Assembly (NCBI GenBank): GCA_963691815.1
Contig: OY829657.1
Location: forward strand, 23,812,288-23,876,287
DNA: 64,000 nucleotides
Direction: 5' to 3'
DNA from: Echiichthys vipera
Taxonomy: Eukaryota; Chordata; Actinopteri; Perciformes; Trachinidae
Part shown: one piece after another, positions 23,434 through 42,399 of the stretch
Numbering within the stretch: position 1 is the stretch's first letter
Layout: each line of letters begins with the position of its first letter
Program-made: the position numbers and the translations under genes
The notes under the pieces: model-generated
Seen by the model: only the letters and a program-made list of their open reading frames with translations
Databases searched by the model: none
What the model was told of the DNA's origin: nothing

Positions 23434-23870
23434 AATGGGCCACTGGGCACAGACATGTAAGAGGCCCCCCCACTCTGTCTACATAGGAAGAACAAGACAC
23501 CAAAATTCAAAGAGTCGAATTTTAGTCATTTTGTAGTCATTCTGCACTTATTTCTAGATGGTTTTCTATGTGCTCATTTTGTGTCAATTTTTAGTTGTTT
23601 TGTATCTCTGTGATTGTTTTGCATGTCTGTGGTGGTTGTGCATATATTTTTAGTAATTAAACGTTTCTATGTCTATGTTTTGTTTCTCTCTGTGGTCATT
23701 TTATATCAATTTTTAATCATTTTGTGTGTCTTTGTCATCATTTTTGTTTCCTGTGGTTGTTTTGCATTCCTATAGTAATTTTTTGTCTCTTTGTGGTAAT
23801 TTTTGGTCATTTTGCGTATACTTGTGGTCATTTAGGATCTCTTTATGATCATTTGTGTGTTTTTATAGAG
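23434..23870 (+). repeat. Degenerate tandem repeat with GGCCC-type end (copy 1)
   Basis: The left end reads GGGCCACTGGGCACAGACAT followed by GTAAGAGGCCCCCCC and CTCTGTCTAC. It then enters a long run of degenerate units built on 'TTTTGTGTCTCTxTGTGGTCAT' of roughly 20-30 bases. The inverse copy at 50800-51050 shares the same end and unit type. The right end here is not clear. Confidence 0.65.
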
Positions 23871-26036
23871 ACGTAACCTATTTTTTTTGCCTGCCATGTG
23901 TCAGCAATGTGTACTGTAAGCCATTCATGAGTTGTTTCGACTTTTGGTACATGGCTTTTAGTACATGTTGAATGAGATAATAGCGAACAAAACACATGAT
24001 CTTCAGTGTGTTTTCATGATTTTTTGGGTTGTTATGCCTCTTTTTTGTTCTTTCTTCTTCCCTCTATTCTTCTGCACTGATTCTTTTTATTATCTTATTA
24101 TCTTTCTTATATTTCAGAAAAAGAGATGTAAGGTTTTCACCCAACAATAAAACTAATTTCTACCATTGTGACGTGCAGTAGGCCCAAATCAGGACCGTCA
24201 TACTATCAATGTCAAGTAAACTCAAAGCTGGCAGTGCAACCTGAACTGCACTGATGCTGTGATCCCACCGTCCTCTAAAAGTGCATATATATATATATAT
24301 ATTTTTGCATCCAGAATCAGTAACGTATAAGAGAAGAAATAAGAGAGCTGATAAAATGCTACGTGCATGCTCAATCAAACTCAAGGTCGTCTTAGTTTTC
24401 AGGGTCACAATGGGTTGGGTGGCCTTTCTGTGGGTGTCCCCTCCCTCTGAAGAGACATATTAACAGGCTTCTGTGACTAATGGATGTAGTGGGATCTAAT
24501 TTAAAGCAGGGAGGGTATCAAATCCACACATGCACAAAGACATTAAAGGAAGTCCTCCGGGAGGCCGCAGAGGTTTGATCCCTGCCACCCCTCATGGGAC
24601 GCCTAGCCGTTCATTATGGCGAATAAAAACCAGTGCATAAAAAAAATATACAGTATTCTGTGCCTTTTTTATGTCCCTGTAATTTATCGAACTGCATAAC
24701 GTTTGTTGTCTAGATCGTCATCAGGTATCATGTCTCAGACAGATAGTGGAGTGGGTGTGTGTTGTTTTTGATGTTTGGTGGGGTCGATTATGACAGAGAG
24801 ACGAGTTAGTTAGACGAGTGTTAGCATGAAGGATCATTTCACCCAAAAGAAGCTTTATCACACAGTATATTTAATTTGACCATTTTATAACCAAAAAGCA
24901 TTCAAGGTGAAAGGTGTTCATAGCAAAGTGGTTAATTTATCTTAAATTACCAGATGTCTGCAGTAGATTTGATGGAAACACACAGACTAAAGAAAATGAC
25001 ACCACCCAGTAGTCGCAGTTAGTCTGACCGGTGATGAGGTGCCGTCGGTTGAAACCCTAGATGTGGTTTATCACAGACGCCAGCAAAAAAAACACAGTAC
25101 GTAAAATAAGTACAGCAGAAAGATCAGATTGAACAGTCATGTTCAACTTTATATCTTTTAAACGTTACAATTACGGCTGAAAATTAAATAAGAACTCAAC
25201 AAGTTAGCAGAGTCCGAATCTGCCAGTCGTTCAGAGTCTGTCACACTGATTCAGTCCATACCAGGGCTATCAACCAATCAGATTGCTTGATTTGAGCTGC
25301 CCATTGGATAAGAAATACAATACAATACAAAAATTTGCTTTTGCAAAAGAATATCTAACTTTTAGAAGGCTGCAGAGACATGACCTCTCTTCTCCCCGGG
25401 AAGACAGGTGTAGTACAAGAAATAAAAACAGATTTAGATACCTTTCTACCCCAGTTTTGGACAAATTATCCCCGAAAGTATCGTCGATAAACAAAGTGAT
25501 GAAGGAGCACTTTTTTTTGTTAAATGTATACTTTGAGTCGGCACAGTACTTGTGTTGAGGTCAGCAGAAGACTCAAAGATGGATATCTTAAAACATCAGC
25601 AAATAAAAACCAAAACCACCTCTGTGGCTGATATCATGAGGAGTAGGAAAATCAGTATTTTTGTGATTTGTGTGAAGTGACACTTTTCTAACTAGGGTAA
25701 CTGCAGTTTTAAATTTAATAGAAATCTGGAGGTTGTCATCCATCATCAGACACTTACTGTATCTTATCATAACTCCTCACAGCTGCTTTCCTTTGAAAAG
25801 ACTGTAAATCGTATCGGACTGCAGGCCCCTACATGCCGCTGAATGCACCTTACAGCTATTCATCCATGGACTGTGAAGTAGCCCACGGAAAAATCCAATT
25901 CTGATCACAATTACTTCATTTTGGAATTTCATATTTGCTTTTTTATTGGCAGTATATTTGTTTGTTGCATATAAAAGCATTGATTTACCCAGCTGTGTAA
26001 TAATCACGATCTATGTGAAAGTACTCATGAAGATCC
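23871..26036. other. Intergenic, nothing recognised
   Basis: No supported gene. A short (AT)n run lies at 24284-24302. Otherwise ordinary sequence. Confidence 0.4.
24284..24302. repeat. (AT)n microsatellite
   Basis: Nineteen bases of alternating AT. Confidence 0.85.
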
Positions 26037-26060
26037 AATCAACTAATCGATTAGTTGATT
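26037..26060. repeat. 24-bp perfect palindrome
   Basis: Centred on ATCGAT, the sequence reads AATCAACTAATC followed by its exact reverse complement. The same motif occurs in a common fish repeat ('taatcgattagttg') related to 40578-40906, so it is probably a relic of that family. Confidence 0.7.
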
Positions 26061-28570
<2,510 letters not shown>

Positions 28571-28686
28571 ATGGGTTCTCTCCGGGTTCTCAAGCTTCCT
28601 CCCACAGTCACTCCGCGACCCTGGTAGGGACAAGGTGTTGAAGATGAATGGATGGATGGATGGATGGATAGATGGATGGATGGATA
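28571..28686 (+). repeat. SINE family A fragment with internal deletion, plus (GGAT)n tail
   Basis: ATGGGTTCTCTCCGGGTTCTC and CTTCCTCCCACAGTC match the SINE interior. The sequence then jumps to CGCGACCCTGGTAGGGACAA and GTTGAAGATGAATGGATGGA, the SINE 3' end. The central part is missing. The tail is expanded to about nine GGAT units (28645-28686). Confidence 0.8.
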
Positions 28687-30807
28687 TTAGGTAACAGTTA
28701 CAAGAGCGCTCTTCAATCATTATGCATATTACAAAAAAGAGCCATAAGAATAGTTAATAATGTCATGTGAATGTCATGAATCATGTGAAGACACCAACTC
28801 ATCCTGTTCATCCTTTCCTTTACTCATCCTTTTCCTTGTTTTGAACATGTAAGTATTCATTTATGTTTATGAGAAATGTATTTCTGGAGTTTGTGCGTGG
28901 GTTTATAGATAATTTCATTTATTATTTTTTTTTTTGGTTGTTAAATTTTCTACATGTTTGAACTTCACAATTCAACAGCAGATAACTTCTCATAAGCAAC
29001 GTAGCTCTTAGACTATCACCTGATTACTCTTGTGTCCTCGATGATGGCGAAAAGCTAAATAAATACGTTAAAGCTGACAGGAAAAGCAGTTTTTCAGGTT
29101 CAGGTTCAGGGGGAAGGTTGGAGAGAGTAAAACGTCAGTGTTTAGAGGAGAAGACCCCAGCTTGGATAAGCTCCAATCAGCTTTAGCTTTGGCATTTACT
29201 CCTTTTTTGAGTACTTCTCTCATTAACCCTACGTATTTCTTGTAGCCACCACAAGCATGCAGATCCATGACTCAGGAGTGAGCTTTTGAGTATGCATGAG
29301 TTTTTCATCTTAGGTTTTCTGTGTGCTGTCTTTTTGGACAGGAGTCCCCTCCACATCTGCATTTCATGTGTTTGTGTATTCATTTGTTCGGGTGCTCCAG
29401 AGAGCACACAGGAACATTTTCCCACTGTTTTTTGGAGCCGCCGTTCTGTTGTCGCCAACCCGCAGCCACGCTGGTCATTGTATTTGTGTCCTGTGTATCA
29501 CTTCCTGCGTCAGATTGTGGATTGTTAGCGAAACAATGGTGTGTTTCGCCTTGAAAGGACACCTCAATCATTTACCACTAGGCTGTAAATGCAGACGTAT
29601 ACAGCGCTGTTGCTCTGAGACAATATGTATTTTTCCCCCTGTGCTGTCACTTGAATGCAGCCTGAGTCGGCAGTCGACGTAATGAATCATAATTTAGATA
29701 TGAGCATCGCCCTGATTTTTTTTCTATATGATCCAAACACAATACAACAAACTGCAACTGCCGTTCACAGCGTTCCCCATCAAGCATCAGGGCGCCAACA
29801 TTCTAAAGCCTCCAGTTTCTGTTGATAAGAGGAAGAATGAAAAAAAAAAAAAAGCAGATCTTCTCAGAGATAATGCCCGCAACAATGTATATTTCCAGTG
29901 AAAGGAGAAGATTTATGTCTTCTTCTAGTGTTACAAAAGAGCCTGTCAATGGAAGGAGCTTATTTCCTGTGAATTCAGCCAGTGTGGGTTATCACCGACT
30001 GTACTTTACCAGGAATATTCGTGTGAGCCAAGGCAAACATGCCCACCTCCACAAATATGCAGTCAAGCACACACTTGTTGCTCCTGGTTGTGGTTGTGGT
30101 GATGGTGGTGAGAGTGAAGCCTCTCCCGCATCCCAGCTCACCTCCCACCAAGGATGTTGTGCAAAGTAAAAAAAAAAGAAGAGAAAAGGAATCAAAGTAA
30201 AATAAAGGTCAATGCAAGTCTTTGTCGGGAAAACTAACATGTTTAGACCAAATGACATTCTTCAGGCCAGGAAGTCAGTCTTTTTTAGGCTCCAACATGT
30301 TACTGCTCCTGCTGTTGCATGGCAGATGGAGAGTACAGTAACTCATTTTCTCAAGTGCTAAGAATAGCATCAAAGTGTACCTGTTTTAGTTGACTTTTTG
30401 GAAAATGTTTTTTACATTTATGTCATGGCTGCATTGACTTTGCAGAATCAGATTTGTACATTTCACACTGTGGAACATTGGTAACTACATAACAAAATCA
30501 CCTTTTGACATTCATGGTGTAAAAATAAATGGACAGATATTGAGAGAAATCTCTCAGCTCCTGTAGGAGCAACTCTTCAAGTTACTGATTATCTCAAATT
30601 TTGGATCATACTTCCAATGAGTACTTTAAAGAGACTAATTGCACTTCGACCCACGATCCAAGAGGAAACCTCTAACCCTTCAAGGCAGATGTCCGTCCAC
30701 CATACGATTGTTCCGATGTTGTTAAAAGGAAGGTTTTTGTTGCAACTGTGTGATTGCTGGATAAATACAGATATATTGCAATATGCAGTGGCTCATGGAT
30801 GAATCGT
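28687..30807. other. Intergenic, nothing recognised
   Basis: No supported gene. Overlapping frames at 29183-29682 and 29822-30258 have no domain. A poly-A run lies near 29840. Confidence 0.4.
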
Positions 30808-30926
30808 TGGGTCTCTGTAAATCATGAATAAGTCATAGAGAGTGGTCTTGACCTACTCTATATGTAAAGTGTCTTAAGATAACTTTTGCTCCAATTTGGG
30901 ACTGTAAATAAAATTGAATTTAAAAC
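30808..30926 (+). repeat. Retroposon 3' tail (AATAAAATTGAATT type)
   Basis: It contains GGGTCTCTGTAAATCATGAA, AGAGTGGTCTTGACCTACTC, TATATGTAAAGTGTCTTAAG and AATAAAATTGAATTTAAA. This is a very common fish LINE/SINE tail. Shorter copies lie at 37849-37890 (minus) and 46985-47032 (plus). Confidence 0.7.
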
Positions 30927-30929
30927 CTC

Positions 30930-31191
30930 TGGTGCCAAAAACCACAGTTCCTCAATGTCCACTTGAGGCTGGCTCCAAAAGTGAGTCAGTCCCCACTGAC
31001 CCCCATGTTAAAATGCACAACTTTACAGCAGAAACAAACATGTTTACAGTCTGGTCCAAAAAAGTTTTTTCTTTCTATATCTAGAAACTGCCGATATGGC
31101 GACGGAGCCACCCACACTGAGCTTCACAACAGCTCTTCAGGAACCTACAGGTGACGTCACAGAGACTACGCCCATATTTTATACAGTCCGT
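30930..31191 (+). repeat. Dispersed fish repeat, family C (copy 1)
   Basis: Blocks in order: GCCAAAAACCACAGTTCCTC, TGTCCACTTGAGGCTGGCTC, CCCCATGTTAAAATGCACAA, AACATGTTTACAGTCTGGT, AACTGCCGATATGGCGACGG, GGTGACGTCACAGAGACTAC and TTTTATACAGTCCG. The order is shared with 36136-36300 and, inverted, 49483-49665. Confidence 0.75.
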
Positions 31192-31734
31192 TGTTCAATC
31201 ACAGCCTGTTCTGAGCTCTAGTCCTCATGAAATAACTTTTTTTTTAAATGTAAACTGCAATGAGTTTCAGCGATTTTGGTGCATTTCTGGTTTTTACAGA
31301 AAACACCTAAAATAATGAATCCTTAAAAATCAATAGCTGAAATCAGTGGGCCTTAAAAGTCCATTTTAGCTTCATTACATTTCAGACAATCCACAAAGAG
31401 GTTCTTATTCACCTGTGAGGTAACCCACAGTTGTGCTGAAATCTTCATCTTTTCATCAAAGAATGTAATGTGCTCATTCACACTCACACTCCGTAGCAGC
31501 GAGTGGATAACACACAGAGAAAGTGGTGGTATCTGCTGCCAGAGGGCCATCAGTTGAGCAACACAAAGGCTGTGTGCAGATTAGTCTCAGATCACAGTGA
31601 GATATGGATGATGATATACCTGCTATCCCTTCAGGTGGTGAAGGTTAACATTGGACATCTTCAAACTCCACTCTCCCTCGCTTAGGCTCCACTCTTCTAG
31701 GTTTTTCTCTATTAATGTATATATTTTTGTATAT
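31192..31734. other. Intergenic, nothing recognised
   Basis: No gene or repeat was identified. Confidence 0.4.
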
Positions 31735-32290
31735 ATGCCTGGCGTCCACACTACTCTGGCGTTTCCGAACCCGTCTGGAAGTGCTGAGCCCGTTTCAGTT
31801 TGAAAAGTTTTAGGACAGGCAGAAACGGAGATGTTTGGAAATGATGATGCACACACCCACATCAGTTAGTCTTCTAGGCTGACAGATCTTTTGTGACTTC
31901 ATCCTTCTTGTGTGGGTGCTCCTTCCTCTTTGTCATGGCTTCCTCTGGCGATGGATAATTCTCCCATTACCACTCTAATAGGTCACCATATTTGCTTTGC
32001 AACAACTCTTAATGTGTGTTTTCCACCACCGTTACCTCTTTATACTCATGTTTTACTTTCAGTTAACAGTTCCATTTTTCACCATCGTCGTTCTTCCTCT
32101 GAAATGTTTTCTGTCGAGAATCTGCTTCCTGTTTACACCTGCACACACATGTCAAGTATACTTAAATAATAATTTTCAGGCGTGATGATATGGACGGAGA
32201 GATTATTTTTGATACGTATCTAAAATTCTTGTGTAGACGGAGAAAACTGCGTTGTAGAATGGAAATGTAGACAAAAGTCCTCTGCCCCCT
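31735..32290. repeat. Possible DNA transposon ('GTCCACACTACTC...GTGTAGACGGAG')
   Basis: The left part, TGGCGTCCACACTACTCTGG, and the right part, TTGTGTAGACGGAGAAAACT, resemble the opposite ends of a fish element in which the wording 'tccacactactccgtttt' recurs inverted. The terminal match is imperfect and no target duplication was found. Confidence 0.3.
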
Positions 32291-36135
<3,845 letters not shown>

Positions 36136-36300
36136 AAGTGCCAAAACTGCAGTCCTCTGAGTGTCCACTAGGGACAGGTTTCATAACAGAGCAATTTCCC
36201 ATTGACCTCCATGTTAAACAGGCCGTTTTCACAGCATAATTAAACCTGTTTAAGGCCCGGTACAAAAAAACATTCTAGTCTGTATGTTTAGATCTTGAGT
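36136..36300 (+). repeat. Dispersed fish repeat, family C (copy 2)
   Basis: GCCAAAACTGCAGTCCTCTG, TGTCCACTAGGGACAGGTTT, TTGACCTCCATGTTAAACAG and ACCTGTTTAAGGCCCGGTAC align with the first half of the copy at 30930-31191. It is more diverged, and the right boundary is unclear. Confidence 0.6.
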
Positions 36301-37848
36301 GACAGCTAGCCTCTGGCCCTCACTTCTCCTCGGAGGTAAACGTCAGCCATATGGACGTAAGCACCAGCTATGACCTCAACATATCTCCCTCCCCCGAACA
36401 TCACAATGCCCTTTTTTGGTTAGAAGAAATGAGGCAGGGTCAAAGTCTGACAAAATGGCGACAGAGTACGATTGGATCAAGTTGAGAGAATGGATCTCGA
36501 CGGGTATGCTACATCCGTTAAGTCTATGCACATGACGCACATCAAGAGCATCGGTGCCTATTAATGCTCCGGAAAAAGTCACACCCTTTACTTAAATAAG
36601 CAGGTAGAAAGTAAGACACAGGATGCTGTTTGCCTATTGTTTGTCTTCCTAGATTGATTATCTGACTGCGTAGCTTGTGGGCGTGATGCTTTTCAGCAGC
36701 CAACTCTGATGCAGAAGAGACGGACACGTGGACGCGGAGCAGACAGCCTTCCCTTGTCCGGCAACATCCACGATTACTGGAGCTTTGCTTCCAGACGCTG
36801 ATCCACATCTGAATGTGACGTGTTTGTCTCAGACTGCCTGATAACTTACCTGACAACTGCTCCCAACCACCATTTGACCCAGACCATCACCCCACCCTGC
36901 GATGAGTAACAGTGATCAGTCAGAGGGATAGTTGCTGATTTGGGAATTGAGCTTTAAATATTAGAATCCCTGCTGGGAACTTGAGAGTGAATCAGTAACT
37001 CTCTCCACTCCCTAAATAACATCATCAACTTCACATGCCCCTGAGCAAAGCACCGAGTGTGTGAGTTTCTCTTCATAAACTACCCCGTCCCAAGTAAACA
37101 AGAATACATTTCTATTCAAGTTTATGCATTATACAAGGATCAGAAAACTAAGACAATCATCCATTCTGAGAAAATGATCCTCCAATGTGCAGCATTGTAG
37201 TTGAACGACCACACAGGCAAGCCGCAACAGGACTGTCTAAAGTTTACTCTTTTGTCAGATAAGAGCTCTACTCAGTTCTGTTTGCATTCTTCAGGACGGG
37301 ACTTGTAAACGTTTCTATGGCAGCTCTCTCAGCCCTCAGCCTGTTTGTGTGCCGTTGCACTCAACATTGTGTGCAGGAGCTGGGGTGAAGGTGAAAGTGA
37401 TTGTGCTTTTGGGCATATCCCTTCCTGGAAACACATTGGTCTTTGGTTTTCAACAAGATCCTTGAAAAACAGTAGCTCCTGAGTCATAAAGGAAGAAGAA
37501 GAAGGAGAAGAAAGAGCTCGAGGTCAGGAAGGGAAGTCAGGCTTTTCACAAAGACGGAAAAGCAAAGACGTGAAGACTCTAAAGCCAGGTTAGAAAAGAA
37601 AAGTTATACCCAGTCTTAGAAAGTCAGTAGAGCTTTTTTTCAGGATCTAAACAGAACGATTCAAACTCCTGCCCGCAGAGGTTCTGTAATATTGGCAGAT
37701 TGCCTAAATTTGAGGAAGTAAAGGAGATTTAAAGCTAAACAAAGGGAAGTCAAAGACACACTCACTTATTTTTCTATGGCTGGTCTTAAACACATAGACT
37801 GTCAGCTACCAAAATTGCATTGTGGGATATGTATATGCCGATGTAGTC
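36301..37848. other. Intergenic, nothing recognised
   Basis: No gene. Purine-rich GAAGAAGAAG runs occur at 37493-37520. Confidence 0.4.
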
Positions 37849-37890
37849 TCCAGTTCAATTTTATTTATAGTGTCTAATCATGACAAAATT
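37849..37890 (-). repeat. Retroposon tail fragment
   Basis: AGTTCAATTTTATTTATAGTG is the reverse complement of the AATAAAATTGAA tail seen at 30808-30926. Confidence 0.55.
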
Positions 37891-38785
37891 AACTTTTTAT
37901 TTGCACATTTCCCTCTGATGTCTGCTCAATTCAGGTGATGCATAAGCCAAGACACCTACTCAGCCTTGACCTCTCACCCTGAGTTATAGAATGATTCCCT
38001 TCACATGGAGGTGGTGTTAATTTGTATACGATAAATCAAAACCATCAGATTAACTAAATGGAGGGATAACAAGTGAAATGGAGTCAAAAATCACAGAGCA
38101 GGTAGGCACACGCTGGCCTGTGCTCACCTGCAGAGCTGACTCAGAACTTCAAACATTGACAGAAGGAGTCTGAATATTTCATGTCCACTCAGATTGTAAA
38201 ATGCAGTCATCAGAGGCATAATTACTGTAATCACCAGGTATGATTAATTTCCAGGAATTTATGTGAGTGGGATCGGTGCAGAGACAGACCTCAGCTTGTA
38301 AAGTAGTGCAGGACAGTTATGCAAAACACTTTAGATCAATAAACTTACATTTTTAAAAATAGAAACCAAAAGAGAAACTGAGAGCTCTGAGTTGACACAT
38401 TTACAGTTTGGATCCTCCTTTTTCTTCATTGTGAATAAACCTTAGATATATTTTAATAACAATAACTTTTCATACGCTTGGAGAAAACGTTTTTGAAGTG
38501 GTGCGGGGCTCGTAAACATGCAGCATCATATCTACACTGCAGTACATATCAGATCAGGTTGTGTAGACTTCAGCAGGGCTCTTGTTTAGTCTTTGTTCCG
38601 CATTAGAGGCCCCAGCAATGTGAGATGGGACTTTATCTCTGGCTGAATTTTTTAAATCCTTCAAACATTCTACTGCAGTTTTTTTGTTGTAATCATCCAA
38701 CTCCAAACCAAACGTCAACATGTACAGAAGGTCTGCACGGGCTATACATTTTTTTAAAAGAAAAAAAAAAATCAAATTTTTACTA
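37891..38785. other. Intergenic; candidate non-coding element at 38090-38290
   Basis: No gene. The block 38090-38290 is repeat-free, with several homeodomain-type cores (GGCATAATTACTGTAATC, ATGATTAATTTCC). Conservation is untested. Confidence 0.3.
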
Positions 38786-38850
38786 TTGATGTTTAGCTCA
38801 AAGCACAGTTGTACTGTACAACCTCAGAGGTGCTAGCCTGGCTGTTGACA
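38786..38850 (+). repeat. 3' end of the 'TTTAGCTCAAAGCAC' fish repeat
   Basis: ATGTTTAGCTCAAAGCACAG, ACAACCTCAGAGGTGCTAGC and CTGGCTGTTGACAG form the well-known 3' end of the family whose 5' half is at 19795-20045 and 40005-40320. Confidence 0.6.
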
Positions 38851-40004
38851 GTTTGTTTCATTTAAGGTGTGAAATGTTGGTTTGCAATTTTTTATACAGG
38901 TGATGTGTGTTGTAGTTATGCAGTCTAGGGCTTTTATTTTGGAAGGTACGAAGGGAAAGAGTGTATGCGCTGCCGTTGTCAAGGCTGAAAGGAGTAAAGT
39001 TTGCTGTCTTATACCAATTATGGGGCTTCCTGTATTTTGCGGTGTGAAAGCGTAGGCCAGATTTGTGTGGCAGAAAGAAGCCAACTTTATCTTTAAACAC
39101 AAGTTTGAATGATTACACAATACAGGTGTTGTTAGTGAGATCCTGTGTCTTTTAAATAAAGGAAGGAAGGAACAAGGAAAGGAAAGAGTGATGGTATTAT
39201 TATAGTTATTTTATGAGCTCTTGTCATTTTGAATATAAAATGAAAGTAAAGTCGACATTTGTTTTGCAAAGTTACTGCAACCATCAGAGGTGTAAATGTT
39301 GCATTGCTTCATTTGAACTGTTGAAGAGGAAAATTCTCTTACTCTGTGAAGAGACCACTGACCCTCTGCAACAGTCAGAAGCAAAGGAGTACTTTTTATG
39401 CAGCTAATTAACATCATTACCTCTTCAGTTTATCTGTTTGTTTCCCTTCTTCCTTATCGTTGCTTAGAGCCGTCGTAAAGCGACGAACACAAGACGTTTG
39501 TGTTTGTGTGCAGGCATGTGGATGAGTCATATGTACACAAGCGTGTGTAAATGTGCGTGCATGTGTGTGTCTGCACCTGCTTCCCAGGGAGGAAACATCT
39601 GCTGCAGGGTGTCAGAGGCCACCTGTTGGACTCCGTCCTTACTGACCAGCCTGCAGAACTGATCCACTGTCTGCACCAGCTAAAGCTGCAGCAGGAGGAT
39701 GTATGTGGGGAGAAACAGCTGTCTTATTAGACCGCCCCGTGGTCTGATATCTGAGAATATTGAAGCAACAGGAAATCTTGTCTGCATGCTGGAAGTAACA
39801 CATTGACAGGGTTGTCATGCATGTTGGGAGGCTTGAGATTCTTAAATATAACTTTCCAATTTGCAAATGGTGTGAAACATATCCTGAGAAGCACAGCTCA
39901 CTTGAACAGAAGTAGATTGATGCAAAACAACAACAATCCAAACTGTTTATTAACAGCAACTTATTTTAACATTTAGCTCTATTTTGCACAAATCACTGGA
40001 TCTG
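38851..40004. other. Intergenic, nothing recognised
   Basis: No gene. GT-rich patches occur near 39500-39575. Confidence 0.4.
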
Positions 40005-40320
40005 ATTGTCGCTCCACCACAGACTAAAATATCTCAACATCCTCCAGATGAACTTTGTGAACTCGTTCATGTTCCCCAGAGGATGAATACTACTGACTTT
40101 GATGCTCACCTGACTTTTCCTCTAGCGCCACCATGAGGATGACTATTGATGGATTATCAGGAAACATGGTTCAGAGATTCACGTTCCCTTCAGGATGAAT
40201 TCCAAAAACTCATAGCGCCATCATCAGGTCAGAACTCCATATTTTCCAATACTTTGATTTGTGACTATACTAAAGAAACTAATGCCGTTCTCACCAACAT
40301 CAGCTCCTCAAATCAATCAT
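40005..40320 (+). repeat. Dispersed fish repeat (same family as 19795-20045)
   Basis: CGCTCCACCACAGACTAAAA, TCCCCAGAGGATGAATACTA, TTTTCCTCTAGCGCCACCAT and CATAGCGCCATCATCAGGTC give two internal half-repeats of the family. The frame across it is an artefact. Confidence 0.7.
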
Positions 40321-40577
40321 GCAGGAAGCATCACTTTGTCGTTGTCCTGTATGCTAAGTATGCCATGTCTTCCGACTTTTTTGTGTTCAGTTTGTTTGTA
40401 TTTTCTTTTTCAGTGTAGGCAAAGACATTTGCATATGACAAACAGTTAACTGTGCTGGAAACAAACACAGGTTGTGTGTATGCAGCCATATTTTGCAGAG
40501 CAGATTTGCATTATGTGATGTGAATGATTACAAAAGTACTTTGTGCGTGCATTTTATGCCTTTTTCATGGTCGACTG
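40321..40577. other. Intergenic, nothing recognised
   Basis: Short spacer between two repeats. Confidence 0.4.
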
Positions 40578-40906
40578 TAGAGCTGCAACGATTAATCCTA
40601 TGATCGATTAGATGTCAACTGTTCAATTAATTGGAAACTACTGTATTTTGATAAGCAGTTTGAGTCAATTTGTTTTTTAAATGCCCAAATTTTCTTATTC
40701 CAACTTTTTAAATGTGAATATTGTTCTTTCCTCCTCTGTGACAGTAAACTCAACATCTTTGAGTTGTGGACAAAACAAGACATTTGAGGACATCATCTTG
40801 ATCCATATTTTTCACCATTTTATCAGATTCTGTACCAAGCACCTAATCGATGAATTGAGAAAACAACAGATTAATCAACAATGAAAGAAATCGTTAGTTG
40901 CAGCCA
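40578..40906 (-). mobile_element. Non-autonomous DNA transposon, family E ('GGCTGCAACTAACGA')
   Basis: The ends TAGAGCTGCAACGATTAAT and, inverted, TGGCTGCAACTAACGATTTC form an imperfect terminal repeat. The interior contains AACTCAACATCTTTGAGTTG, TGGACAAAACAAGACATTTG and AGGACATCATCTTG, which is the reverse complement of the block at 46600-46886. This is one of the most frequent repeats in percomorph fish, in my recollection. Confidence 0.75.
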
Positions 40907-42399
40907 GGGTTGACGGTAAAGATATGGGGAGTGAAGTGCTGAAATGCTCCGAGGCTAGATTAGAAGATGAAACGTTAGCACCTTAAAACTCTAGTCCATG
41001 AAGAAGTCCCCAGCACTTTGATATTTGTCATTTTCTGTCATCCACTGTCATTGTTCTAAATTCCAGCCCACCACAGCCACCGTCCTCCAGAAACAAACAG
41101 CACAACATTTTCAGAGCCACCTCTCTACCCTGCAGGTGTTGAGTGTTTAATTATTTTATTCCTTTACGTTCAGTGAAAGATTGTTATGATTGGTTGTTGG
41201 TTTGAACTCTGGCATGTATCATCTTCTCAGGCTTTAAAGTCGTTCTCTTGCCCCTTCACTGCCCTGAACACACAGTTATTTTATGTATGGCCACAAAAAC
41301 TTGCTGGTCTTAAGACATGCTATTGTATATGGACACGATTGTTAAGCGGATTCAGCAGGAAAGAAAATGACTAACTTGTTTTGGGCATATTTCAACAATG
41401 AACAATGAAGTGTGCTGGCTTGCAAGTGTCCTTCAAAGGTATTCCAAGTTTTGGTCAATTCCAGGGAAGTTGCCTTTATTTAAATTTCCCAATGTGAAAC
41501 CAAGTTAAAGTGTCCAGGCTTAGTCACCCTGATGTCAACAGGAATGTAATTTATGGTTATGAGAAGTTCACAGCTTCACTTCTCAGCTCATCTGTGCTGA
41601 ATCTTGTGCTCTCAAACACAAACACCAGCAGAGTTCTGTTTGCAGACATTTTCTCTGTTTCTAATTAAAAGAAAGCACTGTATCACCATCAATTTGTCTT
41701 TCAGAATCTAACTGACAGAGAGGCCAGAAATATCTGTACAGATTCCATTTTATGTTCTTTACTTTTCATTTTGCACATGTTGGGTCCCGTGCATTAATCC
41801 ATGCATGCTGCTTCTAGCTTTTGAGAGCTTCAAAGGGGAGGGAAAGAAAAAGATGAACTACTCATTTAGAGCAATACAAAGCACAGAAAAATACAAAATG
41901 TCTTCTCTGAAATAGAGTGGAGTAAAAGTAGAAAGTCTCCTTAAATTGGAAACACACAACTGAAAAAAAGTACAGTATTTGATGAATGTAGTCTTCCCCC
42001 TCTGATCTCTGTATGTGTTGAGCTGAGCGGTCAGTAGAGGGCGCTAACAGCCATGTTTCCTCTGCCTGCTGGTCAGTGAAGCAGCTCAGGTGCCCTCCAC
42101 TTAACACTAATTTATTGCACTCTGTATGTTTCCCCTCATTATTTATGGCTCAGATTTATAGCCTTTTCTGTGCTGATAGTGTTAATAGAATCATCAATTC
42201 AGCATGAAACCTGCAATAGAAACATATTTTGACTTGGATTTATAGGGGGAAAAAAACTCCAATGGAAAGAGACACGTGTTTAATAAAAAGACATTTTATG
42301 GTGTGAGTATAATAAAAAAATTAACATACAAGCTCCTGTGTGAGAAAACTTCCATAATAAATCCATCAGCAGGTCCTCCCCCTTACGCCTTCTCTCGCC
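40907..42399. other. Intergenic upstream of jag2, nothing recognised
   Basis: No gene or named repeat. Distal regulatory sequence of jag2 may lie here. Confidence 0.4.
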
